Part shown: positions 40,703-51,190 of the stretch, in pieces | Numbering within the stretch: the stretch's first letter is position 1 | How the letters are laid out: the number at the start of each line of letters is the position of its first letter | Source: Flectonema sp. DT1601 | Taxonomy: Eukaryota > Euglenozoa > Diplonemea > Diplonemida > Diplonemidae | Reading direction: 5' to 3' | DNA length: 64,000 nucleotides | Assembly: GCA_964019425.1 (NCBI GenBank) | Contig: OZ025833.1 | Span: 310,001 to 374,000, forward strand | The notes under the pieces: model-generated | The model's input: the letters and a program-made list of their open reading frames with translations, nothing else | Database searches by the model: none | Told to the model about the DNA's origin: nothing | Position numbers and translations under genes: made by a program

Positions 40703-41148
40703 CTTTGTTAGACTTTTTTGGTATCCCTGCTCCTGGTAAAAATATTATTTATCATGAAAATGTGAAAAACCAACTCAAACTCAGTTTTACCTCGCAGTCA
40801 GTATTTATAAAGTCGATCAACAAAAAATCTGTTTAAAAAAGTACCTTACTCTTACTGAGGGTAAATACTCACATAACAAGGACAATAAATAAAACAACAA
40901 TACTCCCAAAAGACAGTAGCAGTACAGGCGCCTCACGGCAGCCGCTATTACTACGTACTTATCTTGCTGTAGTTTATTTTATTTGTTGGGCCCAGTAGCC
41001 GCGTGGTCGCATTGTAAAAGGTTAGGTTGAATTGTTCAATAGAACGGTAATAAATAAAAATAAAAAAACCAAAAAAAAATAGTACATTTGATTAACTATT
41101 ACCAGAGAGCGAGAGAGAGTTAGAGTTAGAGATAGAAAAGAGAGAATT
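40703..41148. other. Spacer, no gene recognised
   Basis: AT-rich sequence with an (AG)n patch near 41106-41140. No motif was recognised. Confidence 0.4.
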
Positions 41149-42030
41149 TTATTGAAGTCTTCCAACCCTCCATTCTTCCAGCTGATCAAAGCTGACGAGT
41201 TTCTTATCAATTGTGCGGTAGCACTTTTTTTGAATGTATTCAATAGCAGCAGGTCCCGACACTCCTAAGGTTTTCATAATATGTGCTGCCAGTAACGTAG
41301 CACTTCGAGTTCGACCCCAGAACTTAACCAAAACTTTATTTCCAGGAGTAGACAGAGCCTCAGAGATAAATAAATGTGCTGGAGTGAATGAAGGAGAGAA
41401 GTCTTCGTTGTTATCATCAGCAAATGAAATTTGAAGGTTCATAAATCCATCAATAGGAGGAATAATAGTTTCATTATCGCATATTAAATGAGTAATTCCC
41501 CAATGTCGTAGAGTTGGTAAATCTAAATCCATTGCACGAGAAGCCATGAAGAGACCAGGCATAACTAAGCAAGGTGATGGTGTTAAGTCTTCAGCATCTA
41601 CTCCACATAATTGTGGAAAAGAAGACTCAAAAGCGTCATAACCACCTGCTAACAACCATATCTCATGAACTGTTGCAAACAGATTAGCTCTATCATGGCC
41701 AGTAGTGTTGGCGCCAGCAATCAGTGATTGCTTTACACTCTCCGCTACTTTCATCGTATAATCAGATAGGGTTCCATCATCAAATATAACAACGCTCTTC
41801 CATTGTTCAGGCCATGTCAACTGTTCTTCCATGTTAATCATAAAATTCGTTATACTCTTTTCATAGTCATCTGTTTCTGGAAGTCTGTGGGCTGTTGCTA
41901 TAGTCTTACCGGTAGTATCACTTCTCGTATCAAGAACTAGATAGCATTCATAAAGTGGTAAGTTAAATACCTCATCAAATGTACATTGTCGAATTGTTGG
42001 TCCTCCACGAGGTGCTTCAATAGCAGTCAT
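41149..42030 (-). CDS. Rhodanese plus dual-specificity pseudophosphatase (STYXL1/MK-STYX-like)
   Basis: 293 aa from the ATG at 42030 (MTAIEAPRGGPTIR). Residues about 10-135 read as a rhodanese/CDC25-like domain (YECYLVLDTRSD..., ending in IWLLAGGYDAF). Residues about 150-290 read as a dual-specificity phosphatase: PGLFMASRAMDL, WGITHLICDN, then VKFWGRTRSATLLAAHIM. The active phosphatase motif HCxxGxxRS is replaced by KFWGRTRS, so the catalytic Cys is Phe and the protein should be inactive. A rhodanese domain joined to a dead phosphatase is the layout of MK-STYX, a regulator of MAP-kinase and stress-granule signalling in animals. Function here is inferred only. Confidence 0.72.
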   Translation of the reverse strand: MTAIEAPRGGPTIRQCTFDEVFNLPLYECYLVLDTRSDTTGKTIATAHRLPETDDYEKSITNFMINMEEQLTWPEQWKSVVIFDDGTLSDYTMKVAESVKQSLIAGANTTGHDRANLFATVHEIWLLAGGYDAFESSFPQLCGVDAEDLTPSPCLVMPGLFMASRAMDLDLPTLRHWGITHLICDNETIIPPIDGFMNLQISFADDNNEDFSPSFTPAHLFISEALSTPGNKVLVKFWGRTRSATLLAAHIMKTLGVSGPAAIEYIQKKCYRTIDKKLVSFDQLEEWRVGRLQ

Positions 42031-42440
42031 GTTTGTTAAATAACACTTGAGTTGAAAAAAAAGATTGAAATACATATAAGAAACGTTTTAACGTAGTGCA
42101 AAAGATAAAGCAGTAGCCACTAAGGTTGGTGGTCCTACTCTAAACTAAAGAATAGATTGAAAAAAAATAATCTTTTCCACGGTTATCAGTTGGCATGAAG
42201 CCCTTTGAGAGGAATAAAAAGAGAGAAAAACCGATAAAACGATCCGTCAATAATAATAAAAAGGAAATGACAGGATAATAATTTAATTTGTTAGCAGAAA
42301 TAGAAAATTACAAAAAGAAAATGGCTGATAGCCAACTAATATAAATGAAATGAACGATAATAATATATCGACCTCCTCATTAACCTTATTGTAAGGTAAG
42401 CCTTGCTTACAAAAAATCAATTTCCAATTAGAAAGGAAAT
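42031..42440. other. Spacer, no gene recognised
   Basis: AT-rich sequence; no motif was recognised. Confidence 0.4.
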
Positions 42441-43256
42441 TTACTTGCCCTTCAGCTCACTCCCACTCGGATAATCTGCTCCTCTGAAAGTACCAAATAC
42501 GTAGTCCCACAAGACTACGTATTGACCAAAATTCGATTTCACGTCAATTCTGTGATGAGTATCGTGAGCAGCAACTGAATAAATATACTGAGTTCCGACT
42601 ATAAAGTTATGACGGGTGTGATTAAGGGATGCAAAGTAACCTCCAATCAGAATGAACAAAACCAACGACAAGCAGTGAACTGGAAACACGAACTCATTAA
42701 CAAGATAAACCACAGCTAGATGATCGTACTGACCAACAAAATACTCTATCGGATGTGTATTTATAGCATCGGTATTACCCCTAAAGGGAGCATGTTGTTG
42801 ATGATGATGCTTATGAAGGATTGGGTACACACAGTCAATGTGAAGGCTTCTATGAAAACACCAATAAAATAAATCATACAACACAAAAAATGATACCAAT
42901 TGAACCAAAGATGTCACTAAATGAAAATTATTCCATGATAGACTTGTCCAAGCGTATTGCATACAATGGTAAGTAAATAAAACTGTGCATAACTTGTTTA
43001 TAAATATGCAACAGAGGTCAAATCTATCTAAAATCATTCTTCGTTGACTCATTGTTGATGGGATATCAGGTCTATTTCCTCCTCCATGAAATAAGTCGGG
43101 TGATAATTTGTAAAATTCGAATCCTAAATAAACAGCAGCTGCCATTACAAATAACAACCAACAGTCTTCTTGAGTTACCGATCGGGTTAGACTGGCATCC
43201 TCAACGAGATATAAAAACCGTTCTATATCCATTCTTATATTTTCAATAGTCATCAT
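42441..43256 (-). CDS. Fatty acid hydroxylase superfamily membrane protein
   Basis: 271 aa. The di-iron histidine motifs of the sterol desaturase/fatty acid hydroxylase superfamily are present: HRSLH (HxxxH), HKHHH (HxxHH), HTRHN and HDTHH (HxxHH). At least four hydrophobic segments flank them, including VTSLVQLVSFFVLYDLFYW and HCLSLVLFILIGGYFA. The enzyme should sit in the ER membrane with its di-iron centre in the cytosol, oxidising a sterol, sphingoid base or alkyl lipid. The substrate cannot be read from the sequence. The start has two adjacent ATGs. Confidence 0.85.
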   Translation of the reverse strand: MMTIENIRMDIERFLYLVEDASLTRSVTQEDCWLLFVMAAAVYLGFEFYKLSPDLFHGGGNRPDIPSTMSQRRMILDRFDLCCIFINKLCTVLFTYHCMQYAWTSLSWNNFHLVTSLVQLVSFFVLYDLFYWCFHRSLHIDCVYPILHKHHHQQHAPFRGNTDAINTHPIEYFVGQYDHLAVVYLVNEFVFPVHCLSLVLFILIGGYFASLNHTRHNFIVGTQYIYSVAAHDTHHRIDVKSNFGQYVVLWDYVFGTFRGADYPSGSELKGK

Positions 43257-43262
43257 TTTTAT

Positions 43263-43293
<31 letters not shown>

Positions 43294-43668
43294 TTACTGC
43301 AAGAGAGAATAATGAAAACATAAAAACATCATGAAAAAATATCAATAAAAAAAAAAACTTAATTTTTTTTTTCAACAAATGTAAAATACCCAAACCGGAA
43401 AAAAAAAAAAAAAAAGCAATTTAATTAAAAAAAAGACGAGGGATGAGCGAGACAGAGGGTTTGTACGGAAATTATATGTGCTAATTTAGTTGATCGGGAC
43501 CAACGTTAATTAACTACTAAAAAGACAAATGCCGTGAAACACCAAAAATAGTAAACTACGAAAGAAACATATGCTACGCTACTACGTCAAGGTGAGGGGA
43601 ATTATTGAGCAAGAGTGAACTATTATATATTTTCCCGGTTTCTTTTTTTTTTTTATTTTTTTTTTATT
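43257..43668. other. Spacer, A/T runs
   Basis: Homopolymer runs near 43278-43291 and 43399-43415, and T-rich sequence at 43642-43666. No gene was recognised. Confidence 0.4.
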
Positions 43669-43806
43669 TCAATTAAAGATTATGCTACCGCAGGCTAGCG
43701 CAAAAAAACACGTATAGAACATCGGCTTATTTTTTGCCTCTTCTATTTCTGTTTGCCCATCTTTAATGTAGTTACTGCTCTCATGGAAGCTGTTTGAACC
43801 ATCCAT
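43669..43806 (-). CDS. Candidate 45-aa membrane microprotein
   Basis: The ATG at 43806 opens 45 codons ending in TGA. Residues 1-29 are polar and acidic (MDGSNSFHESSNYIK, then EIEEAKNK). Residues about 30-45 are hydrophobic (MFYTCFFALACGSIIF), like a tail anchor. A TCACTCAG acceptor lies 3 nt upstream of the ATG, as in other genes here. It may also be a first exon. No family is recognised, and an ORF this short can arise by chance. Confidence 0.35.
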   Translation of the reverse strand: MDGSNSFHESSNYIKDGQTEIEEAKNKPMFYTCFFALACGSIIFN

Positions 43807-44006
43807 CCTCTGAGTGACAGAGATGAAAAACATCAGTGTATGTTATTTTCTTTAAAGCTTTTTAGTTGCTTTTAGTGTTAGCAGGAAAAGGCAAAAGGCA
43901 GTGACAAGAGTCCATGCCCCACTCACCCGTGAATGTAGATGAAAGTGAAACTAGCAGAAGCCAGTCACATTATATACTGTGGAAGCTGGTGACAACAATC
44001 CTATAC

Positions 44007-44657
44007 TCAAGTTCTGTAATTATAAGAAATCGCAGCAATTTCTTTCCTGCAAATCGGGCATTCCGGGGTACGAAGTTCCTGAAGACAGACCCAGCATAAG
44101 GCGAGATGACCGCAAGCTTCAGGTGTATTTCCTATCAGTTGAACGTCAGCTGCATGATCAAGACAAATAGAACAAGTACCACTTTCAGAATGAACTGGGT
44201 GATAGTTATTAGGTGGAAAACATAAAATATCAACAAGCTTTGATCCAATATTCGTAATAGGTAGACGACATCCTCTAATTTGAGAGGTATTGTGAATCGT
44301 GTCGAGTGTCGTCCATTCTCCTGTTCTTCTTTGGTATTGAAGTTGACATGGCTGTGATGCTGACCAGTGGGTTACGCTGGATAAACTACCTGCTGATATT
44401 GTAAACAATCCCGACTCGTTAGAAAATCTGGTTTCACCTTTGAAAAGTCTTAATTCACATGCTGGGATAACTCGTACGGAGACTTTGTTTTCTAAAACTT
44501 CATTTCTTGCTGATTCGACAGCAACGGCTTCAGCCCTCCGTTCTTGTTCTGACTTTCCAAACATCCAAGAGACAACTCCTGCCACAACACCAGTTACAGC
44601 AGTTCCTAACGCGACTCCTAATAAGACATCCTTGTGTTGATCTCTCTTTCTAGACAT
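44007..44657 (-). CDS. Membrane RING-finger E3 ubiquitin ligase
   Basis: 216 aa. An N-terminal membrane segment (VLLGVALGTAVTGVVAGVVS, residues about 11-31) is followed by a beta-rich middle region (about 55-150) with SVRVIPACELRLFKGETRFS. The C-terminal C3HC4 RING is complete: CSICLD, EACGHLALC, WVCLQEL, CPICRKEI (about residues 162-207). Placing the RING at the extreme C-terminus after a membrane-anchored sensor domain resembles MUL1 and related mitochondrial ligases, although only one membrane segment is evident. It should transfer ubiquitin on a membrane surface. An ATCAGACTAG acceptor lies 17 nt upstream of the ATG. Confidence 0.85.
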   Translation of the reverse strand: MSRKRDQHKDVLLGVALGTAVTGVVAGVVSWMFGKSEQERRAEAVAVESARNEVLENKVSVRVIPACELRLFKGETRFSNESGLFTISAGSLSSVTHWSASQPCQLQYQRRTGEWTTLDTIHNTSQIRGCRLPITNIGSKLVDILCFPPNNYHPVHSESGTCSICLDHAADVQLIGNTPEACGHLALCWVCLQELRTPECPICRKEIAAISYNYRT

Positions 44658-45155
44658 GTGAATTGTTCTCTAGTCTGATGGGAAGAATAAAATATTATTT
44701 GTTTATCACTTTTCATATAAACTCAAGTGCATCTCACGTTATGTTAATACACCGTTGACTCGGAAGAACGAATACCTGACTAGTATCTGGTTCAGAATTA
44801 TTTCTGAAAAGGTCACAATTCACGCTGGAAGTACCCACAACAGATTTAAAAAAAAGGATCTGAAATATAGCTTGTAAATTAGTTCAAAAGCTACAAAACA
44901 GGAGCATGGGTTTGGGAGGGGGGAAAAGGATAAACGTTTACAAGAAGTCACAACATCTACAACAGCAATCTTCGACGCTTCGAAATGCTGCATATTTGCG
45001 CAAAATCTTTAGCCAGAGGAAAATTAAAAATGTTAATAAACTACTACAAGTAGACCTGCAGTAAGAGCAACATGATATGACATGTTTGGGAAAGAAAAGC
45101 TCACAAGGAACGACAATCACACACTTTTGTATAGATTCATCTTGTGTGGTGTGTC
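44658..45155. other. Spacer, no gene recognised
   Basis: Ordinary AT-rich sequence between the RING and sulfatase genes. No motif was seen. Confidence 0.4.
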
Positions 45156-46784
45156 TTAGAAGCTTGGTGGGCCATTGCAGTCGCAGTTTTTGCTGCGATC
45201 GCAACAAACCCCGTATTTACCTGGTCCCTCGCCTGGCTGATCAGGAGCCTTGATAAGAGTACCGTAGTGCATTGTTTTTGCTTCTTCGGCGTGGGCAGCC
45301 ATAATCTTAGCAATTACATCAGCATACGGTCCTGTGGTAGTGTTTACAGCAAGTGGGTAGCCCTCTGAAGGGTCTTCTTCAATATTAAATAACATTAATG
45401 GATCGTAACATATTGTTTTACAACCTGCGCATCCTGATAACCCTGGTCCAGTTCCAAAGTGAGCCTTGTACTTTCCGTACCTAACAGCTGATGGGCCACT
45501 ACCACATCTGTGACCTCCGTATAGAAAAAGGAATTCGTGCTTTGACTTGCCTTGATCATTGAAGAGGACCTCAGACATATCTTTACCATCGTAGTAAACT
45601 CCTTCAGGAAGGTTAATACCTGCTAACTTTGATGCTGTTGGGAATAAATCAAGTGATGAGACAACCTCACTAGATCTGGTTCCTGGTGTGATCTGACCCG
45701 GCCAGTATGCAAAGGCAGCCTCACGAACACCTCCTTCCCATGTGGATCCTTTTCCAACATTCCAGTAGCCTGAAGTTCTTCCATAAAAGATACCAGTAGA
45801 TCCACCAGACTTCCCTTGAGCCATCCATGGTCCATTATCACTTGTAAACATTACAAGTGTGTTGTTAGCAAGACCAAGTGATTCAATCTTATTGATCACT
45901 CCTTCAGCAATCCAATCTGCCTCTGCAAGAGCATCACCAAACATTCCTCTCCTGGTTGTATTTTTAAAGTTGCAGCCGGCGAACTGCTTCTCAGGTTGGT
46001 TTGAGGCGGTAGTGTGCACGTGTGAAAACGGCATGTAGAGGACGAAGGGATCTTCTTGAAAGTCTTCAATCGCTTCTAAAACGAAATCTTTGTACTTCTG
46101 AGCGAGGGTAGAGAAGTCGAGTGGCTGTTCGAGAACAGTCGTATTTCCGTCCTTCTGATGAACAAGTGGTAGAAACTCACCACCCGGATCAGCAACAACG
46201 CTATCGGTGCTTCTGGCGTGACCATCAGCAATGTAGTCTGCCCAGGTATTCTCCCACTCAGATTCTCCAAGAAGTGGGGAATTTAATGTTTGATTCTTAC
46301 ATGGAGTAGCTCTAGCCTGACCCATATCATCAGAGTATGGGATTCCTAAATATCTATCAAATCCTCTCGATCCAGGAAGGTATACTTCTCTCTGACCTAA
46401 GTGCCACTTTCCCATAATCGCACTTTTGTAACCAGCCTTGCGAAGTTGTTTTCCAACGACGGTTTCATTTAGGTTGAGACCATCATCAACTGTTGGACCA
46501 AACACACCAGGAACACCTAATCTAACATATTGACGACCAGTCATCAAGGCTGATCTTGATCCAGAGCAGACTGGACAACCAGAGTACCAAGAAGTTAACG
46601 TTTTACCATTCTTTGCGAGCTTATCGAAAGTTGGAGACTTGGTTGTTGGATGGCCAGTGAAACCCAAATCACCATATCCCAAGTCATCGACAAAAAACAT
46701 TACAATATTTGGTCTATCAGTTGGGGGACGGAGAGCTGTTGCCCCAATAGCTGCCATGGATATGAGAGCAAGTGATTGCTTCAT
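45156..46784 (-). CDS. Secreted sulfatase (arylsulfatase A type)
   Basis: 542 aa. A signal peptide (residues 1-18) precedes the alkaline-phosphatase-like core. The metal and catalytic motifs are clear: NIVMFFVDDLGYGDLG, then CSGSRSALMTGR, MGKWHLG, TSDNGPW, and a C-terminal Cys-rich tail. The formylglycine Cys is in CSGSR, where the usual third residue is Pro or Ala; Gly is unusual for the activating enzyme. Asn-linked glycosylation sites are several. It should hydrolyse sulfate esters in lysosomes or outside the cell. About 20 A residues directly precede the ATG on the sense strand. Confidence 0.9.
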   Translation of the reverse strand: MKQSLALISMAAIGATALRPPTDRPNIVMFFVDDLGYGDLGFTGHPTTKSPTFDKLAKNGKTLTSWYSGCPVCSGSRSALMTGRQYVRLGVPGVFGPTVDDGLNLNETVVGKQLRKAGYKSAIMGKWHLGQREVYLPGSRGFDRYLGIPYSDDMGQARATPCKNQTLNSPLLGESEWENTWADYIADGHARSTDSVVADPGGEFLPLVHQKDGNTTVLEQPLDFSTLAQKYKDFVLEAIEDFQEDPFVLYMPFSHVHTTASNQPEKQFAGCNFKNTTRRGMFGDALAEADWIAEGVINKIESLGLANNTLVMFTSDNGPWMAQGKSGGSTGIFYGRTSGYWNVGKGSTWEGGVREAAFAYWPGQITPGTRSSEVVSSLDLFPTASKLAGINLPEGVYYDGKDMSEVLFNDQGKSKHEFLFLYGGHRCGSGPSAVRYGKYKAHFGTGPGLSGCAGCKTICYDPLMLFNIEEDPSEGYPLAVNTTTGPYADVIAKIMAAHAEEAKTMHYGTLIKAPDQPGEGPGKYGVCCDRSKNCDCNGPPSF

Positions 46785-46907
46785 TTTTTTTTTTTTTTTT
46801 TTTTAAGTTCTGTAGTAGAAAAATATTGTAAAAAAAAACAAAGACACAATTATGAGAGAAACTACACATATAGTCTGGCTGTTGAGAATGGAAAAAAAAA
46901 AAGAAAG

Positions 46908-46940
<33 letters not shown>

Positions 46941-47868
46941 CCAGTAACCAGACGCCTGTTAACTTCACCAAATCGGTGTTGGTAATTGTACACATTAAGT
47001 TATAAAGTTCTTATTGTTTTCTTTTTATTTTCTTTTCTTTTTCTACGTTACTGTCCCTCCCCTTGTTTAAGCTGTTTATTATTCATTATACACCAAAAGA
47101 TGAGGCTCGTTGGTATTTATAATTTTAACCACCGTGTGACTACACAACCTTAATCATTGCGCTCGCTTGTTTAATTTTTTTTTTTTTTTTTTGTTGGTTC
47201 CCCCCATTGTTTTCGGTATTTCTTTTCCTTTTCTTTGTCGATAGGGATTACTTATTACTCCAATGCGATTTTCAAAAAAAAAAAAAAAAAAAAAACGGGA
47301 AAAAATAACAACCAGGCTGTGTGTTGCTTGCTGTCTTGGGAAATATCACGCATTCATTGTTGCATGTTTTTTTTTTTGTTTTGATTTTTTTTTTTTTTTC
47401 GGTAATCCGTGGAAAAAAAAAAAAGTATTGCGGTTTTTCCTTTCGTGAATAGTACTTCTTGTTCCAAGAAAATGTGCAACTACTGCAAAAATTAATGATT
47501 TTTTTTTTTTTTTTTTTAATAGACGTCAATGCTGTCATGCCGTAATTTAAATTATTCTGGTTCCCCTTTATGCTGTCGCCTTTGTTTACACAGATGTGAT
47601 TTTGCTACGTTTTTTTTTTTTTTTAATACATCTTTAGAAAAAAAAAAACAAGCTCCGTGTCCACAATATAATATAACTGCTATTTTATTTTCTCTTTTTT
47701 TTTTTTTTTTTTTTTCACATACTATCCGCATTATCCATTTTTTTTTTTTTTTTTTTTTTTCCTCTTCCCCCGCTGACTCAAATCATGCCGTGAGATACAA
47801 GCATGCACAACAAGAGGCATTGGCAGCCCTGACTATAAACACTCGAAGTACAGCTGCGGATGTCGCCC
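46785..47868. other. 1.1-kb spacer, dense homopolymers
   Basis: T and A runs at about 46785-46804, 46908-46938, 47177-47192, 47275-47294, 47499-47517, 47696-47715 and 47739-47760. No gene was recognised. Confidence 0.45.
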
Positions 47869-48227
47869 TTAGCTGAATAGTCGAGAACAGCGAAGGTCAA
47901 ACGGAGGCTCTTCGTCAAGCTGTTTTGTTTGTAGTAGATAAGAAAAGTGATAACACTAAATAAAAACTCATTCAACAAAACAAAAAACATAAAACATACT
48001 TCTAAACCTAAGTCATATTCCGCATGCACATCATGGTAGAAGTGGTTTAGGGAGCGCATCATTTTGGGTCTCATTCTGTCAACACATTCTTTTTCCAATT
48101 GAACTTCCGATGCTAACCATTTCTCAGCTCTCTGACATGCGTCATCGCGCGTCGCATATTTTCTCTTACTAATGGTCAATACAGACCTGACGAGAACCAG
48201 ACTAGAAAATCCCTCCGTTGTTGTCAT
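47869..48227 (-). CDS. Small two-exon hypothetical protein
   Basis: Exons 48000-48227 and 47869-47919 join in phase 0 across an 80-nt intron (GTATGT...AAAACAG), giving 92 aa. A long pyrimidine tract and acceptor (TTCTTCCTTCCTCAG) lies 20 nt before the ATG. The protein starts MTTTEGFSSLVLVRSVLTIS, then has a helical charged middle (CQRAEKWLASEVQLEKECV) and ends ELDEEPPFDLRCSRLFS. No membrane segment or family is evident. The N-terminus could be a mitochondrial presequence. The terminal exon supplies the acidic tail; without it the frame runs into hydrophobic intron sequence. Confidence 0.6.
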
Positions 48228-49042
48228 TCTCGTGACTGGGGGATTCCTGAGGAAGGAAGAAAAAGAAATTAAAAAATAATTGAGTTTATAACTTCTAGTC
48301 GAAAGAAGAAAAAAAAAAAGTTTTTTTTTTTTTTTTTTTTTTTCATTGCAACAAAAATGACAACAAATAAAGAACAAAATAAAGAAAATAATTAATTTGT
48401 TTTGTTTTTTTTTTTTAAAAGAAAATTTTTTAGCCTGAAAGCCTCGAACACAACATAAGAAGGGAGAATGAATGTTTTGATTACATTAAAGAAAGAAAAA
48501 AAAATATATCCGTATCGCATCAGAGCTAACTAAAATAAGATACAGTTAACTAAAATATTCTTTTTCTGGGTTGTAATTCAGTGTAGTACGAAATTGAGTT
48601 ATTCAATTACTGAGTTTTTTTTTTTTTTTTACGAATTTATTTAGCCTAAAAGCTCCGAATACAAAAATACCAATTACCCTACAAAGATACAATGGAATTA
48701 AAGAAAGTAATCGGTTAGCATAAATCGCTAAAAAAAAGAAAATTTAAAAAAAAAAAAAGAAAAAACGGTGCGATTACAGGAATCGTGTTCTTTTACTAAC
48801 AACCAAAGCAAACATCAGAAGAGTTTGCCTTTCACAAACAGGGGAAAGGAGAAAAGAAAATGAAATATAGAAACATGTGTAAATAAACCCCCTTTTTTTT
48901 TTTAAAAAAAAAGGACGGGGTAGATAATTTTCCATCATCTTGAATTATGCCCAATTGAAGACAAAAAGACTCAACATAACAGAACTGAACAGAATAAGAG
49001 AGAGGAAGCAAATAACAAATTACATTCAAAGCCCTAACAGTT
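48228..49042. other. Spacer with a diverged direct repeat
   Basis: Blocks at about 48428-48497 and 48639-48702 both start near TTTAGCCT(G/A)AAAGC and end near ATTAAAGAAAG. They are diverged. T runs lie at 48320-48342 and 48614-48630. No gene was recognised. Confidence 0.45.
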
Positions 49043-51190
49043 TTATTCAGAGTGTCTAGTTGGAAAGAACACCGAACTATCTTCTGAATTATTTCTCGAG
49101 GACTTAATATCACCCCAATTAGATTGAATGCTATCACAGTTAATATTAGGATGGAGTGCTGCTGGTTCAACGAATGTACCAATTACAGGAGCTCTCATGC
49201 TGCCATCATCTGAAGCATCCCCAAGAGGAACTTGGGAGAAGTCAAGAAGTGAATTATCATCCACACTGTCTTTACTAAGACCCATAGCCTTTTCTTTATT
49301 AAGTAGAACTTCAATACAGAGTCGTTTCCAATTTCTCACAGCGTTCGAATCTGATGCTCTAGGCTCCAGTAGGATTACTCTCGCGATATTTTTCAGTCTT
49401 GCTAAGTTCTCAACTTGTAGCTGAAGGTTTTCTAGTCGCTGGCGACCTTCCAGTTCTACTTTTGCTTTCAAAGTCGGGTAAACAGCAGCTATTGCCTCGA
49501 AAGCATCTTTGTTAAGAATGTAGAGAGTACAACCAGTTACGGCACGGACCGTTGCTGTTCTCTTGCAATCTTCAGCAAAGAGAGCAATTTCTCCAAAAAA
49601 AGATCCTCCTTTTAAGTTGGCCATCCAAACCTCTTCAGCTTGAGAATCGTATGTGTAGATCTCAACTATGCCGTGTTCGAGAAAAAACATCTGAGTTCCC
49701 TTTGCTCCGTATTCGATGAGGTTTTCATCGAGCGAGTAGAAATCTTGGGTCATTACTTGAGATAAGGACACCAAACATTTCTGTGACTCTCCCGAGAATA
49801 TAGGAACCTGACTAATTAATTTAACCTTTACATAAAGTCTGATCTGCTCTTGCAAAAACTTAGGAAGCTCATCAATAACACCACTGTAATCCTTGTATGA
49901 CGTTTCCAACAACGACGGATAAACAGCAAAAGCACTTTTTTGAACCCTCCATGGAATATCATTGTGAACCATGAGACCATGAAGCTGTCTCTTTTTATCA
50001 ATCTCTGCCAAGGCATATGGATCGACTACAACCATCCATTGAGTTACAGTAGCCCCGAGGTAGATTAGAATTAAAGCACCCACCCAAGACCATATAGTTG
50101 ATAGAAACCTTGCCCAGAATGAAACGGCGCTTATATCTCCGTATCCTGTTGATGTTAGGGTGGCACAAGCCCAGTATAGTGCTGACATATAACGATCGTG
50201 TTCGGTGTCGTATGGCTCACCAATATCGTTTTCACCTTCTCCAGTTGATACGATTAGCCAACTGCATGCACAGGTGTGAAGAGTTACAACTGACCAAAAT
50301 AGTGTTTGAAATATTTGATATATTTTTGTGGTTTCTTGAACTGGGTTATCTCTCTTAAGTAAGTTCGACTGTCTTAGAATACGAAGCAGACGTACCCATC
50401 CAAAACCGACGACTCCTCCGTTAATCCAAAATAATGAAACAATACAATCCCACGGAATTGTAATCAGAATATCAAAAACAAACCAAGTCCGCATGTATGT
50501 TTTTCGTATTTGCTGATTCGTATCCAATAACTCCCAATCAATTAATATTGCAGTGAAAAAGTTAGTGTACATCCACAGAACGTATAACGGTGTCACGACA
50601 GCCATGGCCATATAATATGATATTGGGACATGACGACCATTCCTTGAGTAAACCCATAATACGAAAACGAATTCCAGTAAAATACAAAACATAATAATAC
50701 TGTCTAGGGCTATTTTCTTTGTACTGGTTGGAAGCATTACACCTTCGAGAATGTTGTGTGCTTGACTTTTTAATGGATTGCGAGAATACGATTGATCAAC
50801 TTTTTGAATTGCTGTTGCAATTTTATGATTCGACATAATAGTTCCTACTGAACTCCGAAGGGTAGCCAATGGATTGTTTGGTCTAGTTGCGCTTGATGGT
50901 GATTGTAAGTTAATTTCCTGAACCTGATCTTGAACAATTGTCTCCTCAGAATGACTTGACTTTTTATTATTACATGCAGTGGCGAGTCTCATCCTAGCCA
51001 CCGCTTTTACCAGTGACTTTGCTTTGTTCCACTCCTTCCCAGTTCCCTTTTGTCTTGTTCTCACTTTAAGGCTTTTCATAATGTCCTCAAGCGATTGCTG
51101 GACGACTCGTATTGAGGTTTTTATTTCTCTAACTTCAGACCAAAGTGTTATATTGTCATCAGCCATGTGCACATGCCGCACACCAGACAT
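49043..51190 (-). CDS. Cyclic-nucleotide-gated potassium-type channel
   Basis: 715 aa. The N-terminus (1-150) is basic and cytoplasmic. Six membrane segments span about 155-395. The S4-like helix (WVRLLRILRQSNLLKR) has few regularly spaced arginines, so voltage sensing may be weak. The pore has CATLTSTGYGDI; GYG predicts potassium selectivity. A C-linker leads to a cyclic-nucleotide-binding domain (about 455-580) with FLEHGIVEIYT, GSFFGEIALFAED and RTATVRAV, including the FGE and RTA residues that hold the phosphate and ribose. It belongs with CNG/HCN/EAG-type channels. A CTTCACTACAG acceptor lies 18 nt before the ATG. Confidence 0.92.
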   Translation of the reverse strand: MSGVRHVHMADDNITLWSEVREIKTSIRVVQQSLEDIMKSLKVRTRQKGTGKEWNKAKSLVKAVARMRLATACNNKKSSHSEETIVQDQVQEINLQSPSSATRPNNPLATLRSSVGTIMSNHKIATAIQKVDQSYSRNPLKSQAHNILEGVMLPTSTKKIALDSIIMFCILLEFVFVLWVYSRNGRHVPISYYMAMAVVTPLYVLWMYTNFFTAILIDWELLDTNQQIRKTYMRTWFVFDILITIPWDCIVSLFWINGGVVGFGWVRLLRILRQSNLLKRDNPVQETTKIYQIFQTLFWSVVTLHTCACSWLIVSTGEGENDIGEPYDTEHDRYMSALYWACATLTSTGYGDISAVSFWARFLSTIWSWVGALILIYLGATVTQWMVVVDPYALAEIDKKRQLHGLMVHNDIPWRVQKSAFAVYPSLLETSYKDYSGVIDELPKFLQEQIRLYVKVKLISQVPIFSGESQKCLVSLSQVMTQDFYSLDENLIEYGAKGTQMFFLEHGIVEIYTYDSQAEEVWMANLKGGSFFGEIALFAEDCKRTATVRAVTGCTLYILNKDAFEAIAAVYPTLKAKVELEGRQRLENLQLQVENLARLKNIARVILLEPRASDSNAVRNWKRLCIEVLLNKEKAMGLSKDSVDDNSLLDFSQVPLGDASDDGSMRAPVIGTFVEPAALHPNINCDSIQSNWGDIKSSRNNSEDSSVFFPTRHSE

